64,000 bases of DNA from assembly GCA_016710285.1 (NCBI GenBank), contig JADJXR010000001.1, positions 4,094,501 to 4,158,500 of the forward strand, read 5' to 3'. A program made the position numbers and the translations under genes. The notes below the pieces were generated by a model. The model saw only the letters and a list, made by a program, of their open reading frames with translations, did not search any database and was not told where the DNA came from. Position 1 is the stretch's first letter. The number at the start of each line of letters is the position of its first letter. This stretch comes from Chlorobiota bacterium (lineage in GTDB: Bacteria; Bacteroidota; Ignavibacteria; OLB7). This document shows positions 36,277-44,570 of this stretch, in pieces.

Positions 36277-36349
36277 GTACCGAGTACCGAGTACCGAGTA
36301 CCGAGTACCGAGTACCGAGTACCGAGTACCGAGTACCGAGTACCGAGTA
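36277..36349. repeat. Heptanucleotide tandem repeat (GTACCGA) x10
   Basis: Ten perfect 7-bp units GTACCGA from 36277 to 36346 plus a partial GTA. In translation it would give a cycling GTRYSVL peptide on the minus strand, but no plausible gene contains it. It is a simple-sequence locus in the spacer upstream of the SBBP gene and the zinc-ribbon gene. Confidence 0.95.
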
Positions 36350-36560
36350 TCCGCTTCGAAAATCGTTAGAGATCTGTGGAGAGTGTTCATAGGGCTGCTG
36401 AATACTTGAGGATAGCGTTACCCGCTGCAGAATGAACCGCATTCCAACAATTGCGATGGAAATGCTTGGGCTGAACTTACAACAGAAGAAGCCTGTAAGC
36501 AAGGTCGAAAGGGAAATTTGAAGAAGATTTTTTAACAGGTTATGGTGATTGATAGAACTC

Positions 36561-36612
36561 ATCGGAAAAAGGTGGGGGGAGAGAGATTGAGGAGAACCTT
36601 CTCCCCCGCTCC
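36561..36612. repeat. Island-flanking repeat (right) with hairpin
   Basis: ATCGGAAAAAGGTGGGGGG plus a GA-rich tail, the direct counterpart of the element at 24431. GGGGGAGA pairs with downstream TCTCCCCC (around 36599-36606) to form a hairpin, although the downstream arm differs from that of the left copy. Confidence 0.5.
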
Positions 36613-36633
36613 CAAATTTCACACGCCCCACTG

Positions 36634-36663
36634 TTTGATCTTTCTCATTTGGGCGTATCTTTG
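36634..36663 (+). promoter_or_regulatory. Bacteroidota-type promoter (TTTG / TATCTTTG)
   Basis: TTTG at 36634-36637 and TATCTTTG at 36656-36663, separated by 18 bp, match the Bacteroidota -33/-7 consensus TTTG-N19-TAnnTTTG. Transcription would begin near 36668-36670, ahead of the zinc-ribbon gene. Confidence 0.55.
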
Positions 36664-36686
36664 CCGCCGACATTTTCATTGATGGG

Positions 36687-36992
36687 ATGGACGTTCCTGC
36701 CCTCCTTCCCTTCAATCCACAAACCTCTCCGAACATCCGCATGACGATTGATCCGGCATTCGCACAACAACTTGCTGAAGGTATCGAAGCCAGCACCAGC
36801 CCACATTGCCCGGCGTGTGGCCGCCCGGGTTGGAAAATCATTGCCCGCGTGTACGAAGCCCGCGAGTTTATGGGGGCCGCCACCCCCGATCCCGCAACCG
36901 TTGATGTGATCCATCAACTCCCCCGAATCTGCGACAACTGCGGTTTCATCTCTTGGTTCCGCATCCAGCTTAGCGCGCCTGCCGAAGGCTAA
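36687..36992 (+). CDS. Small zinc-ribbon-like protein
   Basis: A small protein of 101 residues from ATG 36687, or 83 from ATG 36741 (MTIDPAFAQQLAEGI). Two CxxC pairs, CPACGRPGW and CDNCGFISWF, about 41 residues apart suggest a structural zinc site. No enzyme motif is seen. The candidate promoter ends about 23 nt before ATG 36687, so either start is transcribed; the shorter form looks more conserved in character, while the first 18 residues are low-complexity. It stands alone between the accessory block and the AAA regulator. Function unknown; possibly a nucleic-acid or protein-binding adaptor. Confidence 0.6.
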   Translation: MDVPALLPFNPQTSPNIRMTIDPAFAQQLAEGIEASTSPHCPACGRPGWKIIARVYEAREFMGAATPDPATVDVIHQLPRICDNCGFISWFRIQLSAPAEG

Positions 36993-37100
36993 CGCGCACC
37001 GGCCCGGCCCGGTGAACTCAGTTTGCGTTTTTTGGGCAGATTAGCCAATTCTTTACTCTCCCGCCATTTTTGGCTTGCACTGAATCACTAATTTCGGCGC

Positions 37101-40100
37101 ATGGAACTTCAACTGATTGACTTTCTCAATCATGGCATCCTTCCATTTGTGGGCCGCTCGGCAGAAGTTGAGCGGGTCATGGGGCTGTGGCGTGGAAGCA
37201 GTGAGTTCCACCGCCTTCGCGCCATGCTGATATCGGGGGAGTCGGGGATTGGGAAAAGCCGATTGATTGAAGAGATCACCCCTCGCATCTCGCAGCAAGG
37301 GGGTGCGGTGTTGCACACCAAGCTCTATCCTGAATCCTCCACCTCCATTGCCTCGCTGCAGGCACGCGCGCTCCGTTTCCTGAACACCCGCCGCGGGCTG
37401 ATGGTGGATGAACCGGAAGAAAAACTCCTTTCGGTCATCTCCTCCCTTCGCCGCCTTACCCGGCTGCGCCCCACCCTGCTGATTATCGAGGACATCCACC
37501 TGCTGAACACCGAAACCACCAGCGAGCTGGCGATGATGCTGGAGGCAATCAGCGACGAGCAATTGTCGGTGCTTTGCTTGGCGCGCCCGGTGGAGCTAAG
37601 CGTGCGGGGAATTTTGGAACGCTACTTGGTGGATGAGATTGAACTGAAAGGGCTGAACAGCGATGAGATTGCCACCATCTGGGAGCAGCTGTTTGGGCTG
37701 ACCCCGCCGCCAGAAATTTTGCATCAGGTCCAAAGTGCCACCATCGGCAACCCGCTGGCGTTGCGTTCGGCACTGCGCGGGGTTGTCAAGTCCGGCGCAT
37801 TGACCCACGACCCGCTTAGCAACACGTGGCGGACCACCATCGCTGCCGATGCCTTTGGGCAGATTGTCCAGCGGAACGTTCGGGTGCTCTCCGAAGGGTT
37901 GGCGGCGCACCTTACCCCAGATGCACGGCAGGCCGCCGTGAAGATCGCCGCGTTGGGCGAGGTCTTCTCCCGCGAGGCCGCCTGGGCCGTCAGCGACAAC
38001 AACGATAGCATGATTGAATCGCTGGGATTTCGGGGGATCATCATTGCCTCCAACACCCCGGTTGCCCCCATCAGCGGTGCGGCAAGCGGGCTTCCGGTGA
38101 TGGCCTTTGCCCACACGATCCTCCATAACCATCTTATCCGGCAAGGAAGCCACGATGTTCAACGGCTGATCCAGATTATTGCCTCGGATATCCCACTCTA
38201 CTCGGTTGTTCCATTCCAGCTGATTAGCGAATCGGCAATCGCCCCCACCCTTTCGCCGGAAGAAGCCTACCGCGCCGTGATGCGTGCCATTGAGGTAAGC
38301 TGCCTGCTGGATGCAAGCTCCGACTGGCGATTGGCAATGGCCCCGTGGCGCGCCGCGCAAGCAATCAAGGAAGCCTACCAACCGGTTTGGAGCAAGCTGC
38401 AGGACCTTACCCTTTCTGCCGAACTCCTATCGGCACGGCTGATGCTGCTTCGCCGCACCGAAAGCCATGATGAGTACGAGCGGTTGGTGATGGAACTGCT
38501 GCAACTCACCAACGAGCCAGCCCCCGACCCGATACTGGAATACCGCTTGCTGGCGTTCACCTACTTGCACTCCTTGGGCCGGCGGAAGGATACGCACCTT
38601 TGCCACCAGGCTTGGGGATTTTCCCGTTCGTTTGTGGAGCGGCACCCGCAGCTTCGCTACACGCCACGCTACATCAGCTACTTGGATTCGGCGGCCCGGT
38701 CCATGCTCTACATGGGGGAGTTCGAGACGCTGCGCCAGATCGAGCGGGAGCTGTCGGAGCTTGCCGCAAGCCCCCACGTTACCGACGATTATCGCTACCT
38801 GGCCAAGCATAAAGTCGCCGTCCATTTCTTGGATATGTTCGACACCGAGGAGGAACTGCAGGAGCGGCTGAAGCTCCTTGCCGACCTTGAAGCCCACAGC
38901 GATGAACGGAAGATGAGCTTCCTGATTTTCAAGCTGGGGTTCCTTGTGGACATTGGCCAGATGGAGGACGCGCTCAGGACCTCCGCCGAAGCATTGCAGC
39001 TTTTCCGCGAGCGTGGCCTTACCCACAACCTGTTCTACGGGTCGCTGAACCGCTTGTGCGCCGTGGCCGCGTTGGGGGCGGAGCTACCCACCGTGGAAGC
39101 GGAAATGATGCGCCTGTGCGGCGAAGCTCCCCGCGACATCAGCCACCGGTTCCAAACGTTTGCCGAAGCGGCGTTGGTTGAGCTTGGGTTGCTGCACGGG
39201 GATCGCCAATGGCTGCGCCAAGCCATTGCCCAGCGGCGGTTGCGGCTTGATTCCTTGCGACCCGAATCGCAAGCACTGCTGCGGCTGGAGGAAGGGGTGG
39301 AATGCGAAACTTTATCAACAAGCATCCACCTTACCTCCCCAAGGCTGAAACCGTTGCTGGAAACCTGGATCAACCCCCAGCTTCCCGATTCCGGCACTGC
39401 CGAGACGATGGCCCGATCCGCACTTCGCGCCCCAATTCTGCGGGTGCAGGATTTGCTGGAACGGAGGGCCGTGCTGGGGATCATCGTGGCGCTGGAGCAA
39501 CGGATCGGAAAAGGGAGCCTGATCCCCAGGCTCCACGACGATATCATTCATGCCGTCGAGCTAACTCTACATTGGCTAAGCGAGCGGAAGCTGTTCCCCT
39601 ACATGCAACCGATCCTGGCGTTGTTCGGCAAGTATCTTCCCAAAGGTGTGGAGGGATCGTGGCAAAACCGGATGGGGCAACTGAAGGCCGCGCAAGCCAG
39701 CGCGCAACCGCTGGGCACCCAACGGCAGCGGACGGAACTGACAATGCTTGGCTCCATCGAGTCGGGACCGGAGGGTGGGGAAACGTCGCCGGTGCGTGGT
39801 GCGCGGCTGCGTGCGCTGCTTGGGGTGATGGTGGCCGACAGGATGTTAGACGAGCGATTGGATTACCGCGAGTTTTGCCACATCGTCACCGGAATTGATG
39901 ACGACCCAGACCGTGCGCGCAAAACCTTGAACGGCATTGTGTTCCGGCTGCGCGAAATGCTTGGCCATGAGGTCATCAACACCGAATCGGAAACGCCGGA
40001 ACTGAATCTGGGCTGCGTGGATGTGGATATTCTGCGTGCCCACCAGCATATCCAGCAAGCCACCGCGGCATTGCGCAGCGAGTCGCTTATCCGTGCGCAG

Positions 40101-40409
40101 CGGGAGCTTCTGAAGGCGTTGGAATACACCAGCGGCGAAGTCCCCTTCCCCGGTTTGTACGAAGCGTTCTTCGAAGCCGTCCGCGATGACTTCGAGGGGA
40201 ATATCCGCTCGCTGATCTTGAAGGTGTCGCGCCACTTGGTGAACGAACGGGACCTGCGAAGTGCCGAGGAATTGCTCCGCCCGGGTTTCAGCGCAATGCC
40301 GAACGACGAGGAGCTTGCCGACCTGCTGTACCAAACGCTTCGCCAACTTGGCAAACGCGCCGATGCCGAGCGGGTACGGATGAAATTAAGCGAAGCAATG
40401 GCCTCGTAA
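37101..40409 (+). CDS. AAA-ATPase regulator with C-terminal winged-helix/BTAD (SARP-like) region
   Basis: An 1102-residue cytoplasmic STAND/AAA-type regulator. The N-terminal ATPase has Walker A GESGIGKS (residues 46-53) and Walker B LLIIEDIH (about 126-132), preceded by the family opening PFVGRSAEVERV. A long helical TPR-like middle (about 400-860) follows. The C-terminal part (from about 885) reads as an OmpR-like winged helix (ARLRALLGVMVADRMLDERLDYREFCHIV...LNGIVFRLREML) plus a bacterial transcriptional-activation domain (LRAHQHIQQATAAL to SAEELLRPGFSAMPNDEELADLL). In SARP/AfsR-type proteins these modules are usually N-terminal, so the order is reversed here. TAATTTCG lies 4 nt before the ATG. 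Target genes are not evident. Confidence 0.78.
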   Translation: MELQLIDFLNHGILPFVGRSAEVERVMGLWRGSSEFHRLRAMLISGESGIGKSRLIEEITPRISQQGGAVLHTKLYPESSTSIASLQARALRFLNTRRGLMVDEPEEKLLSVISSLRRLTRLRPTLLIIEDIHLLNTETTSELAMMLEAISDEQLSVLCLARPVELSVRGILERYLVDEIELKGLNSDEIATIWEQLFGLTPPPEILHQVQSATIGNPLALRSALRGVVKSGALTHDPLSNTWRTTIAADAFGQIVQRNVRVLSEGLAAHLTPDARQAAVKIAALGEVFSREAAWAVSDNNDSMIESLGFRGIIIASNTPVAPISGAASGLPVMAFAHTILHNHLIRQGSHDVQRLIQIIASDIPLYSVVPFQLISESAIAPTLSPEEAYRAVMRAIEVSCLLDASSDWRLAMAPWRAAQAIKEAYQPVWSKLQDLTLSAELLSARLMLLRRTESHDEYERLVMELLQLTNEPAPDPILEYRLLAFTYLHSLGRRKDTHLCHQAWGFSRSFVERHPQLRYTPRYISYLDSAARSMLYMGEFETLRQIERELSELAASPHVTDDYRYLAKHKVAVHFLDMFDTEEELQERLKLLADLEAHSDERKMSFLIFKLGFLVDIGQMEDALRTSAEALQLFRERGLTHNLFYGSLNRLCAVAALGAELPTVEAEMMRLCGEAPRDISHRFQTFAEAALVELGLLHGDRQWLRQAIAQRRLRLDSLRPESQALLRLEEGVECETLSTSIHLTSPRLKPLLETWINPQLPDSGTAETMARSALRAPILRVQDLLERRAVLGIIVALEQRIGKGSLIPRLHDDIIHAVELTLHWLSERKLFPYMQPILALFGKYLPKGVEGSWQNRMGQLKAAQASAQPLGTQRQRTELTMLGSIESGPEGGETSPVRGARLRALLGVMVADRMLDERLDYREFCHIVTGIDDDPDRARKTLNGIVFRLREMLGHEVINTESETPELNLGCVDVDILRAHQHIQQATAALRSESLIRAQRELLKALEYTSGEVPFPGLYEAFFEAVRDDFEGNIRSLILKVSRHLVNERDLRSAEELLRPGFSAMPNDEELADLLYQTLRQLGKRADAERVRMKLSEAMAS

Positions 40410-40457
40410 TTCCCCGCCGAAACGGTGGGAAGTGAATAATCAAAAAAAAAACAGCAC

Positions 40458-40498
40458 AGAAAAGGGAACGCAATTTGCGCTCCCTTTTCTACGTTTTT
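40458..40498 (+). terminator. Rho-independent terminator
   Basis: AGAAAAGGGAACGCA (40458-40472), a three-base loop and TGCGCTCCCTTTTCT (40476-40490) form a 15-bp stem with one mismatch, followed by ACGTTTTTA. The A run at 40442-40450 could serve transcription from the minus strand, so it may work for both converging genes. Confidence 0.85.
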
Positions 40499-40576
40499 AC
40501 GGCTACCTTCATGCAACAGGAACTTGCCACCCAAATCAATGGTGGAATTATTGGTGCTGGAGTGAGCCCCCCTCTT

Positions 40577-41104
40577 CTACCGCAGAGCTTTTTCCACGGC
40601 AGCGTCAAGGTCGTTGTGGCGCAATCCGTGGGCGATAGCAATGCCGTTTTTATCAATAATCCAAGTGTCGGGGATATACTCAATCGCATAAACCGACAGC
40701 GGGCCGGTTGATTCGCCGGGGTCGAAGCCATGCACCCAATCCATATTTTCTGCGGCGATATACTCCTTCCACTCCTTTTCCCCAAAATCTGCCGAAATAC
40801 TGAACAGCACAAAATCATCACTGCGGTATTTATTCCATAAATCTTTGAATTCAGGAATTGAGGCGATGCAAGGCGCGCACCACGTTGCCCAAAAATCCAA
40901 CACCACTACTTTCCCTTTGAATTGGCTGAGCTTCACCGTGGCTCCATTCTGATCCTTCAGCGTAAAATCGGGGGCAGGCTTGCCAAGCTCTGGCCTGACG
41001 GCAATGATGGGGCCCGTTGTTACGGCATTATCGGCGCAAGCGGCAAATGCCACGCCAATGGCCAGTGCCAACAGCATTCGGTTCAGGTTGCGAAGGGCTA
41101 TCAT
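40577..41104 (-). CDS. TlpA/ResA-like thioredoxin-fold lipoprotein
   Basis: A 175-residue periplasm-facing lipoprotein. The signal ends in FAAC with acylated Cys23. It is followed by a thioredoxin-like domain typical of TlpA/ResA: GKPAPDFTLKDQNGATVKLSQFKGKVVVLDFWATWCAPC with redox cysteines C76 and C79, and the cis-proline region VYAIEYIPDTWII. These proteins reduce disulfides in the envelope, for example for cytochrome c maturation, but no such genes are adjacent. ATG 41104 is chosen because it starts the signal peptide; upstream codons overlap the end of ycaQ. It may be last in the minus-strand run of envelope genes. Confidence 0.88.
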   Translation of the reverse strand: MIALRNLNRMLLALAIGVAFAACADNAVTTGPIIAVRPELGKPAPDFTLKDQNGATVKLSQFKGKVVVLDFWATWCAPCIASIPEFKDLWNKYRSDDFVLFSISADFGEKEWKEYIAAENMDWVHGFDPGESTGPLSVYAIEYIPDTWIIDKNGIAIAHGLRHNDLDAAVEKALR

Positions 41105-41211
41105 TGGAGATGTTGAAATTGTGAATAATGGACTGGAGGAAAACCCCGACATGAGCGAATAGTTGCGCCTGTGCCTCCTGCTCGAATCGTTCATCGGTGG
41201 CCGGATTTCCA

Positions 41212-42432
41212 TCACCTCCTTCTAATTTCTTCCATCAACATTTTTGCCAGCTTTGGTGGGTTGCTGCTGGTTATCTGAACCTTCGGCGTTTCATGCCAAC
41301 GGGCGCACTCGATAATTGCCGAAGCAACATCGTGGATTATTTCTGACGTGAGTTCTACGCCCGGTTCAAGATGGAAGGATTTAATCTCAAATATCCCCTC
41401 CTTCCGGTGTGCTTTGGGGTCTAATCGCCCGATTAAATTTCCACGCCACAAGATTGGGAGCGTGAAATAGCCATACTTCCGTTTTGGCCCGGGGGTGTAG
41501 CATTCAATCCGGTAATCGAAGCCGAACATTGCAAGCGCTCGCTCGCGGTCCCAAACCAATGGATCGAATGGAGAAAGCAGAGTGGCGTGGGAAGGGGTGA
41601 GCTTCCCAGCAATCGCTTGCTTGGCCAGCGCAAGATTATCGGGATGGACGAACGCTTTGGCCGGGAACCCCTCAACATCGGCGCGAAGCAACTCACCCCG
41701 CTCGGCAAGATTTTCCACAACCGGAATTGTCTCCCCTTTTTTTGTGCGGAAATAATCGGCAACCCAGCGTGCGGTCGTCACCCCCAATGCTTTTACCGCT
41801 TTGCGTGCAAACTGCTCCATCACTTCGTTGGTGCTTGGCATTGCGGAGTCGTCCCAATCGGGAAGCAGCCGCTGGCGAAGGTCATACACTCGTTGGAAAT
41901 TTTGCCTTCGGGCAATCATCAATTCTCCGGCGGTGAACATCATCTCCAACGCTCGCTTTTCCGGTTTCCATTCCCACCACGTTCCGCCCCGGGTTCCGCT
42001 GGCCTTAAAATCCACGGACCGCGCCGGGCCGTTGCTGCGGATATGCTCCATCACGCGCTCAACCTCGGGGCGGTGGCGTTCCATCCAGGCATGGGAGTAT
42101 TTCCATCCAAGCGACCCGGGGTCCACCATGCGGTGGCGGTACAGGGGGTAATCCTCGATTGGAATAAAGCAGGCTTCGTGCGCCCAATATTCGAACAATC
42201 GCCGTTCGGCCAAATGCTCCTCTAACCATGCCGGATGGTACGCCCCCAAGCGGCTCCAAAGCACCAGATACGGGCTTCGGGCCACCACATGGATGGTGTC
42301 AATCTGAAGAACCTGCATCCGTTGGATTGCTTTCAGGACATCGTGCTTCCCAGCAGTTTTTGCCGGCGGGCGGTCCAGCCCTTGCGCCGCAAGCATCAAA
42401 TTGCGGGCGGAGTGGTGAGTGAAATTGAGCAT
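41212..42432 (-). CDS. ycaQ: Winged-helix DNA glycosylase, YcaQ/AlkX family
   Basis: A 406-residue protein of the HTH_42 superfamily of DNA glycosylases that excise bulky alkyl adducts and unhook interstrand crosslinks. The catalytic QxD is present as Q43-I-D45 in RMQVLQIDTIHVVARSPYLVLWSRLG. Other family landmarks are EYWAHEACFIPIEDYPLYRHRM and LLSPFDPLVWDRERALAMFGFDYRIECYTP near residue 310. Length is normal. It starts 11 bp after the PD40/OmpA-like gene, implying a shared transcript with an envelope operon, which is an odd context for a repair enzyme. The symbol follows the E. coli homologue. Confidence 0.9.
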   Translation of the reverse strand: MLNFTHHSARNLMLAAQGLDRPPAKTAGKHDVLKAIQRMQVLQIDTIHVVARSPYLVLWSRLGAYHPAWLEEHLAERRLFEYWAHEACFIPIEDYPLYRHRMVDPGSLGWKYSHAWMERHRPEVERVMEHIRSNGPARSVDFKASGTRGGTWWEWKPEKRALEMMFTAGELMIARRQNFQRVYDLRQRLLPDWDDSAMPSTNEVMEQFARKAVKALGVTTARWVADYFRTKKGETIPVVENLAERGELLRADVEGFPAKAFVHPDNLALAKQAIAGKLTPSHATLLSPFDPLVWDRERALAMFGFDYRIECYTPGPKRKYGYFTLPILWRGNLIGRLDPKAHRKEGIFEIKSFHLEPGVELTSEIIHDVASAIIECARWHETPKVQITSSNPPKLAKMLMEEIRRR

Positions 42433-42443
42433 TAGGTTATTGG

Positions 42444-44516
42444 TTATTTACAGGGTGAGTCGCACAATTGGCGATACCGCCCGGGCGGGGGAAGCGTGGC
42501 GGCAATCGCCTCGCCAGGTTTCAGCGGAACCTTCACCAGCACGCTTACCGAACGCTGCTGCGCCATGTCAACATTTTCCTGCGAGACCGCGCGGCCAACC
42601 CCGGTAACACGCAGCAAGCCCACCTTCTTCAGTTCCCGATAATCCTCCACCTGTTCTTCCCACAATTTATCCAGCAGCACCGCCGTGTGGTACGCCCGAA
42701 GCTGGCTCAGCAATTGATTCCCTCCAGATTTTGAATCGCGAAACCGCGTCTGGTTCCGCAAAATTCCTTGCTCGATGTATGGGCTGCCAGCAGTGTCTAT
42801 CTTCACAAAACTGCTGTTCAGGTCAATGTCCGGGCCGGTGTATCGGCAGGAGCCATCCAGCGGGCGGGGGTCGGTCCAGCCAACAACATCAACTTCCACC
42901 AGCTTGCCATCGCGGACCGCACGTTGGACGCAGTCGTACTCCAACGCCGAGCGCATTGCGTCCACCAGCTTCACAAATGCCGAATCAACTTCGCGGACGC
43001 GGGGCTCGCGGATTTTGGGATCGTTCAATTCGGCAAGGGCAATGCAGTTGCTGAAGGGCTGCCGCGTGGCCACCACTTGCGGCGCGGTGTATTTCACGGC
43101 GTAGGTGTACAGCTCATTGCTTTCGCAGGGGGATTCCGGTGCCGGATGGTCCAAAGCCAAGCAAGATTGATCGCCAGGAATTGCCGAAGCGCAGGGGGCA
43201 AGCCCAGCAAACTTTGCCGTTGTTGGACACCAATATCCGGTGACAAAAAAGCGGACATTCTTGATGCGGAAATCTTGCACACACCCCACGCTGCGCAGCG
43301 CGGCGGTGTCCCACAAATAAAGCGTATGCGCCAAACGGCGGCCACACAGAAGGTCAATGGAAAGGGTGTCGGTTGAGGTGATAAAGCCAGGCCGTGGCGA
43401 TTGCGCGGTGACGATCAATTCGCGGAAACGGCGGTCGGTTGCGGACCCGCTGGTTTTTCCCAGTGGGATTGTCGCCTCGCCGCTTCCATCGGATTCCACA
43501 CTGCTTCGCTCCCCGGTTTGGCGGTCGGTGATGAAGACGGTGGTGCGGATCGGATCGGTCTTGTCCTCCCCCGCCACCCGGGTCCGAAGCTGCACGCTAA
43601 GATAGACCCTGTCCCCCTTGCTGCTTGGAATCGCTACCCCGTAGATGTCGAAATCTTTCGTCCCCCCCGCGCTGCTTCGGTTGGAGGAGAACAGGAGCTG
43701 CGCTCCCCCGGGCGAAAACAGGGGATGCCCTTCGTCGGAACCTGCTTTGTTTACCCCGGCAAATGGGGCTGGTTCGGGGCGGCCTGTTATGGTTCCCGTC
43801 GCGCCATCTATCTGCGCCCTCCAGATGTCGTAATCGCCGGTCGCGGTTTGGTTGGTGGCATAGTAGAGATAGCCGTCATCGCCAATCGTTGGGGTCTGCT
43901 CCGAATACTCAGGGGTGTTGATTCCATCAAGCGGAACCGGTGTGGACCAGCGTCCGTTTTCTTGGCGGCGGGAGGTGAAAAGATCAGTTTTCTGGCTCCC
44001 CGGGAATCGGCGGTCGCTGGCGAAGTAAAGCGTTTTTCCGTTGGAGGAGAGTGCCGGGGTGTCGTCCCATGCATCGCTGTTCAGCTCATCCACGCGGCGG
44101 ACGCTCCAGGCCCCGTCGCGGTTGGCGTGCATTTCATACAGGTCGTTGTCGTGATACTTCCCATCCACCGTCCGATTGCTAACAAACAGGCCGTTGGCGG
44201 TTTCGCAGACGGGAAATGCTGGCGCGCCGTCCATCACCACCGCCGCGTTGTCGAAGTTCACCACATTCAGGGGGAACGGAAGCGTTTCGGCCTGGCTGGA
44301 AGAAATCGGAACGTGCACCAGCCGCCGCGAACGCGCCTGCTGGAAACCATCGCTGGTGGTGAACCAAAATTCTGTTCCCCCTCCTTCAACGTACCGGAAG
44401 GCGGCGGCGTAATCATCCCCGGCGGTGTTGGCGGTTCCGTAGGGAACCTCCTGGGCAATCGCCGGAAGCAAGGCAACGCAGAAGAAGAGAGGGAAAAGTA
44501 TCAGTCGCATCGGCAT
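42444..44516 (-). CDS. PD40 beta-propeller protein with divergent OmpA-like C terminus
   Basis: A 690-residue exported protein with signal peptide MPMRLILFPLFFCVALLPAIA. Residues about 100-300 contain PD40/TolB-like blades (DTPALSSNGKTLYFASDRR, SEQTPTIGDDGYLYYATN, GHPLFSPGGAQLLFSSNRS), followed by a carboxypeptidase-regulatory-like stretch and a Cys-rich segment. The C terminus has a stretched OmpA-like pattern: VDVVGWTDPRP, then LSQLRAYHTAVLLDKLWEE and finally RSVSVLVKVP, consistent with peptidoglycan binding but with a large insertion. It is the third gene of the run barrel-lipoprotein-PD40 and is 54 bp from the preceding gene. A structural link between outer membrane and cell wall is inferred; no published function is assigned. 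Confidence 0.78.
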   Translation of the reverse strand: MPMRLILFPLFFCVALLPAIAQEVPYGTANTAGDDYAAAFRYVEGGGTEFWFTTSDGFQQARSRRLVHVPISSSQAETLPFPLNVVNFDNAAVVMDGAPAFPVCETANGLFVSNRTVDGKYHDNDLYEMHANRDGAWSVRRVDELNSDAWDDTPALSSNGKTLYFASDRRFPGSQKTDLFTSRRQENGRWSTPVPLDGINTPEYSEQTPTIGDDGYLYYATNQTATGDYDIWRAQIDGATGTITGRPEPAPFAGVNKAGSDEGHPLFSPGGAQLLFSSNRSSAGGTKDFDIYGVAIPSSKGDRVYLSVQLRTRVAGEDKTDPIRTTVFITDRQTGERSSVESDGSGEATIPLGKTSGSATDRRFRELIVTAQSPRPGFITSTDTLSIDLLCGRRLAHTLYLWDTAALRSVGCVQDFRIKNVRFFVTGYWCPTTAKFAGLAPCASAIPGDQSCLALDHPAPESPCESNELYTYAVKYTAPQVVATRQPFSNCIALAELNDPKIREPRVREVDSAFVKLVDAMRSALEYDCVQRAVRDGKLVEVDVVGWTDPRPLDGSCRYTGPDIDLNSSFVKIDTAGSPYIEQGILRNQTRFRDSKSGGNQLLSQLRAYHTAVLLDKLWEEQVEDYRELKKVGLLRVTGVGRAVSQENVDMAQQRSVSVLVKVPLKPGEAIAATLPPPGRYRQLCDSPCK

Positions 44517-44570
44517 AACGATTTTGGATGGTCGGTTGGGAAAAAGATCATCGGCACGATGACAGTTTTT

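Larger units (their letters stand above)
35881..36633. other. Long non-coding region between the SBBP gene and the zinc-ribbon gene
   Basis: About 750 bp without a supportable gene. It holds the minus-strand leader of the SBBP gene (ribosome site near 35890), the heptanucleotide tandem repeat at 36277-36349 and the right-hand copy of the island-flanking repeat at 36561. Short frames here have no recognisable protein character. Confidence 0.7.

Noticed and set aside
36277..36349. Possible CRISPR array
   Set aside because: The units are seven bases with no spacers, and there are no cas genes in the window.
24517..36612. Prophage or integrative element
   Set aside because: There is no integrase, phage structural gene, relaxase or tRNA attachment site; only flanking direct repeats and base composition point to mobility.
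36122..36883. A minus-strand frame of 253 codons containing cycling GTRYSVL
   Set aside because: The peptide repeat is just the translation of the GTACCGA microsatellite, and the frame overlaps the zinc-ribbon gene and its promoter.
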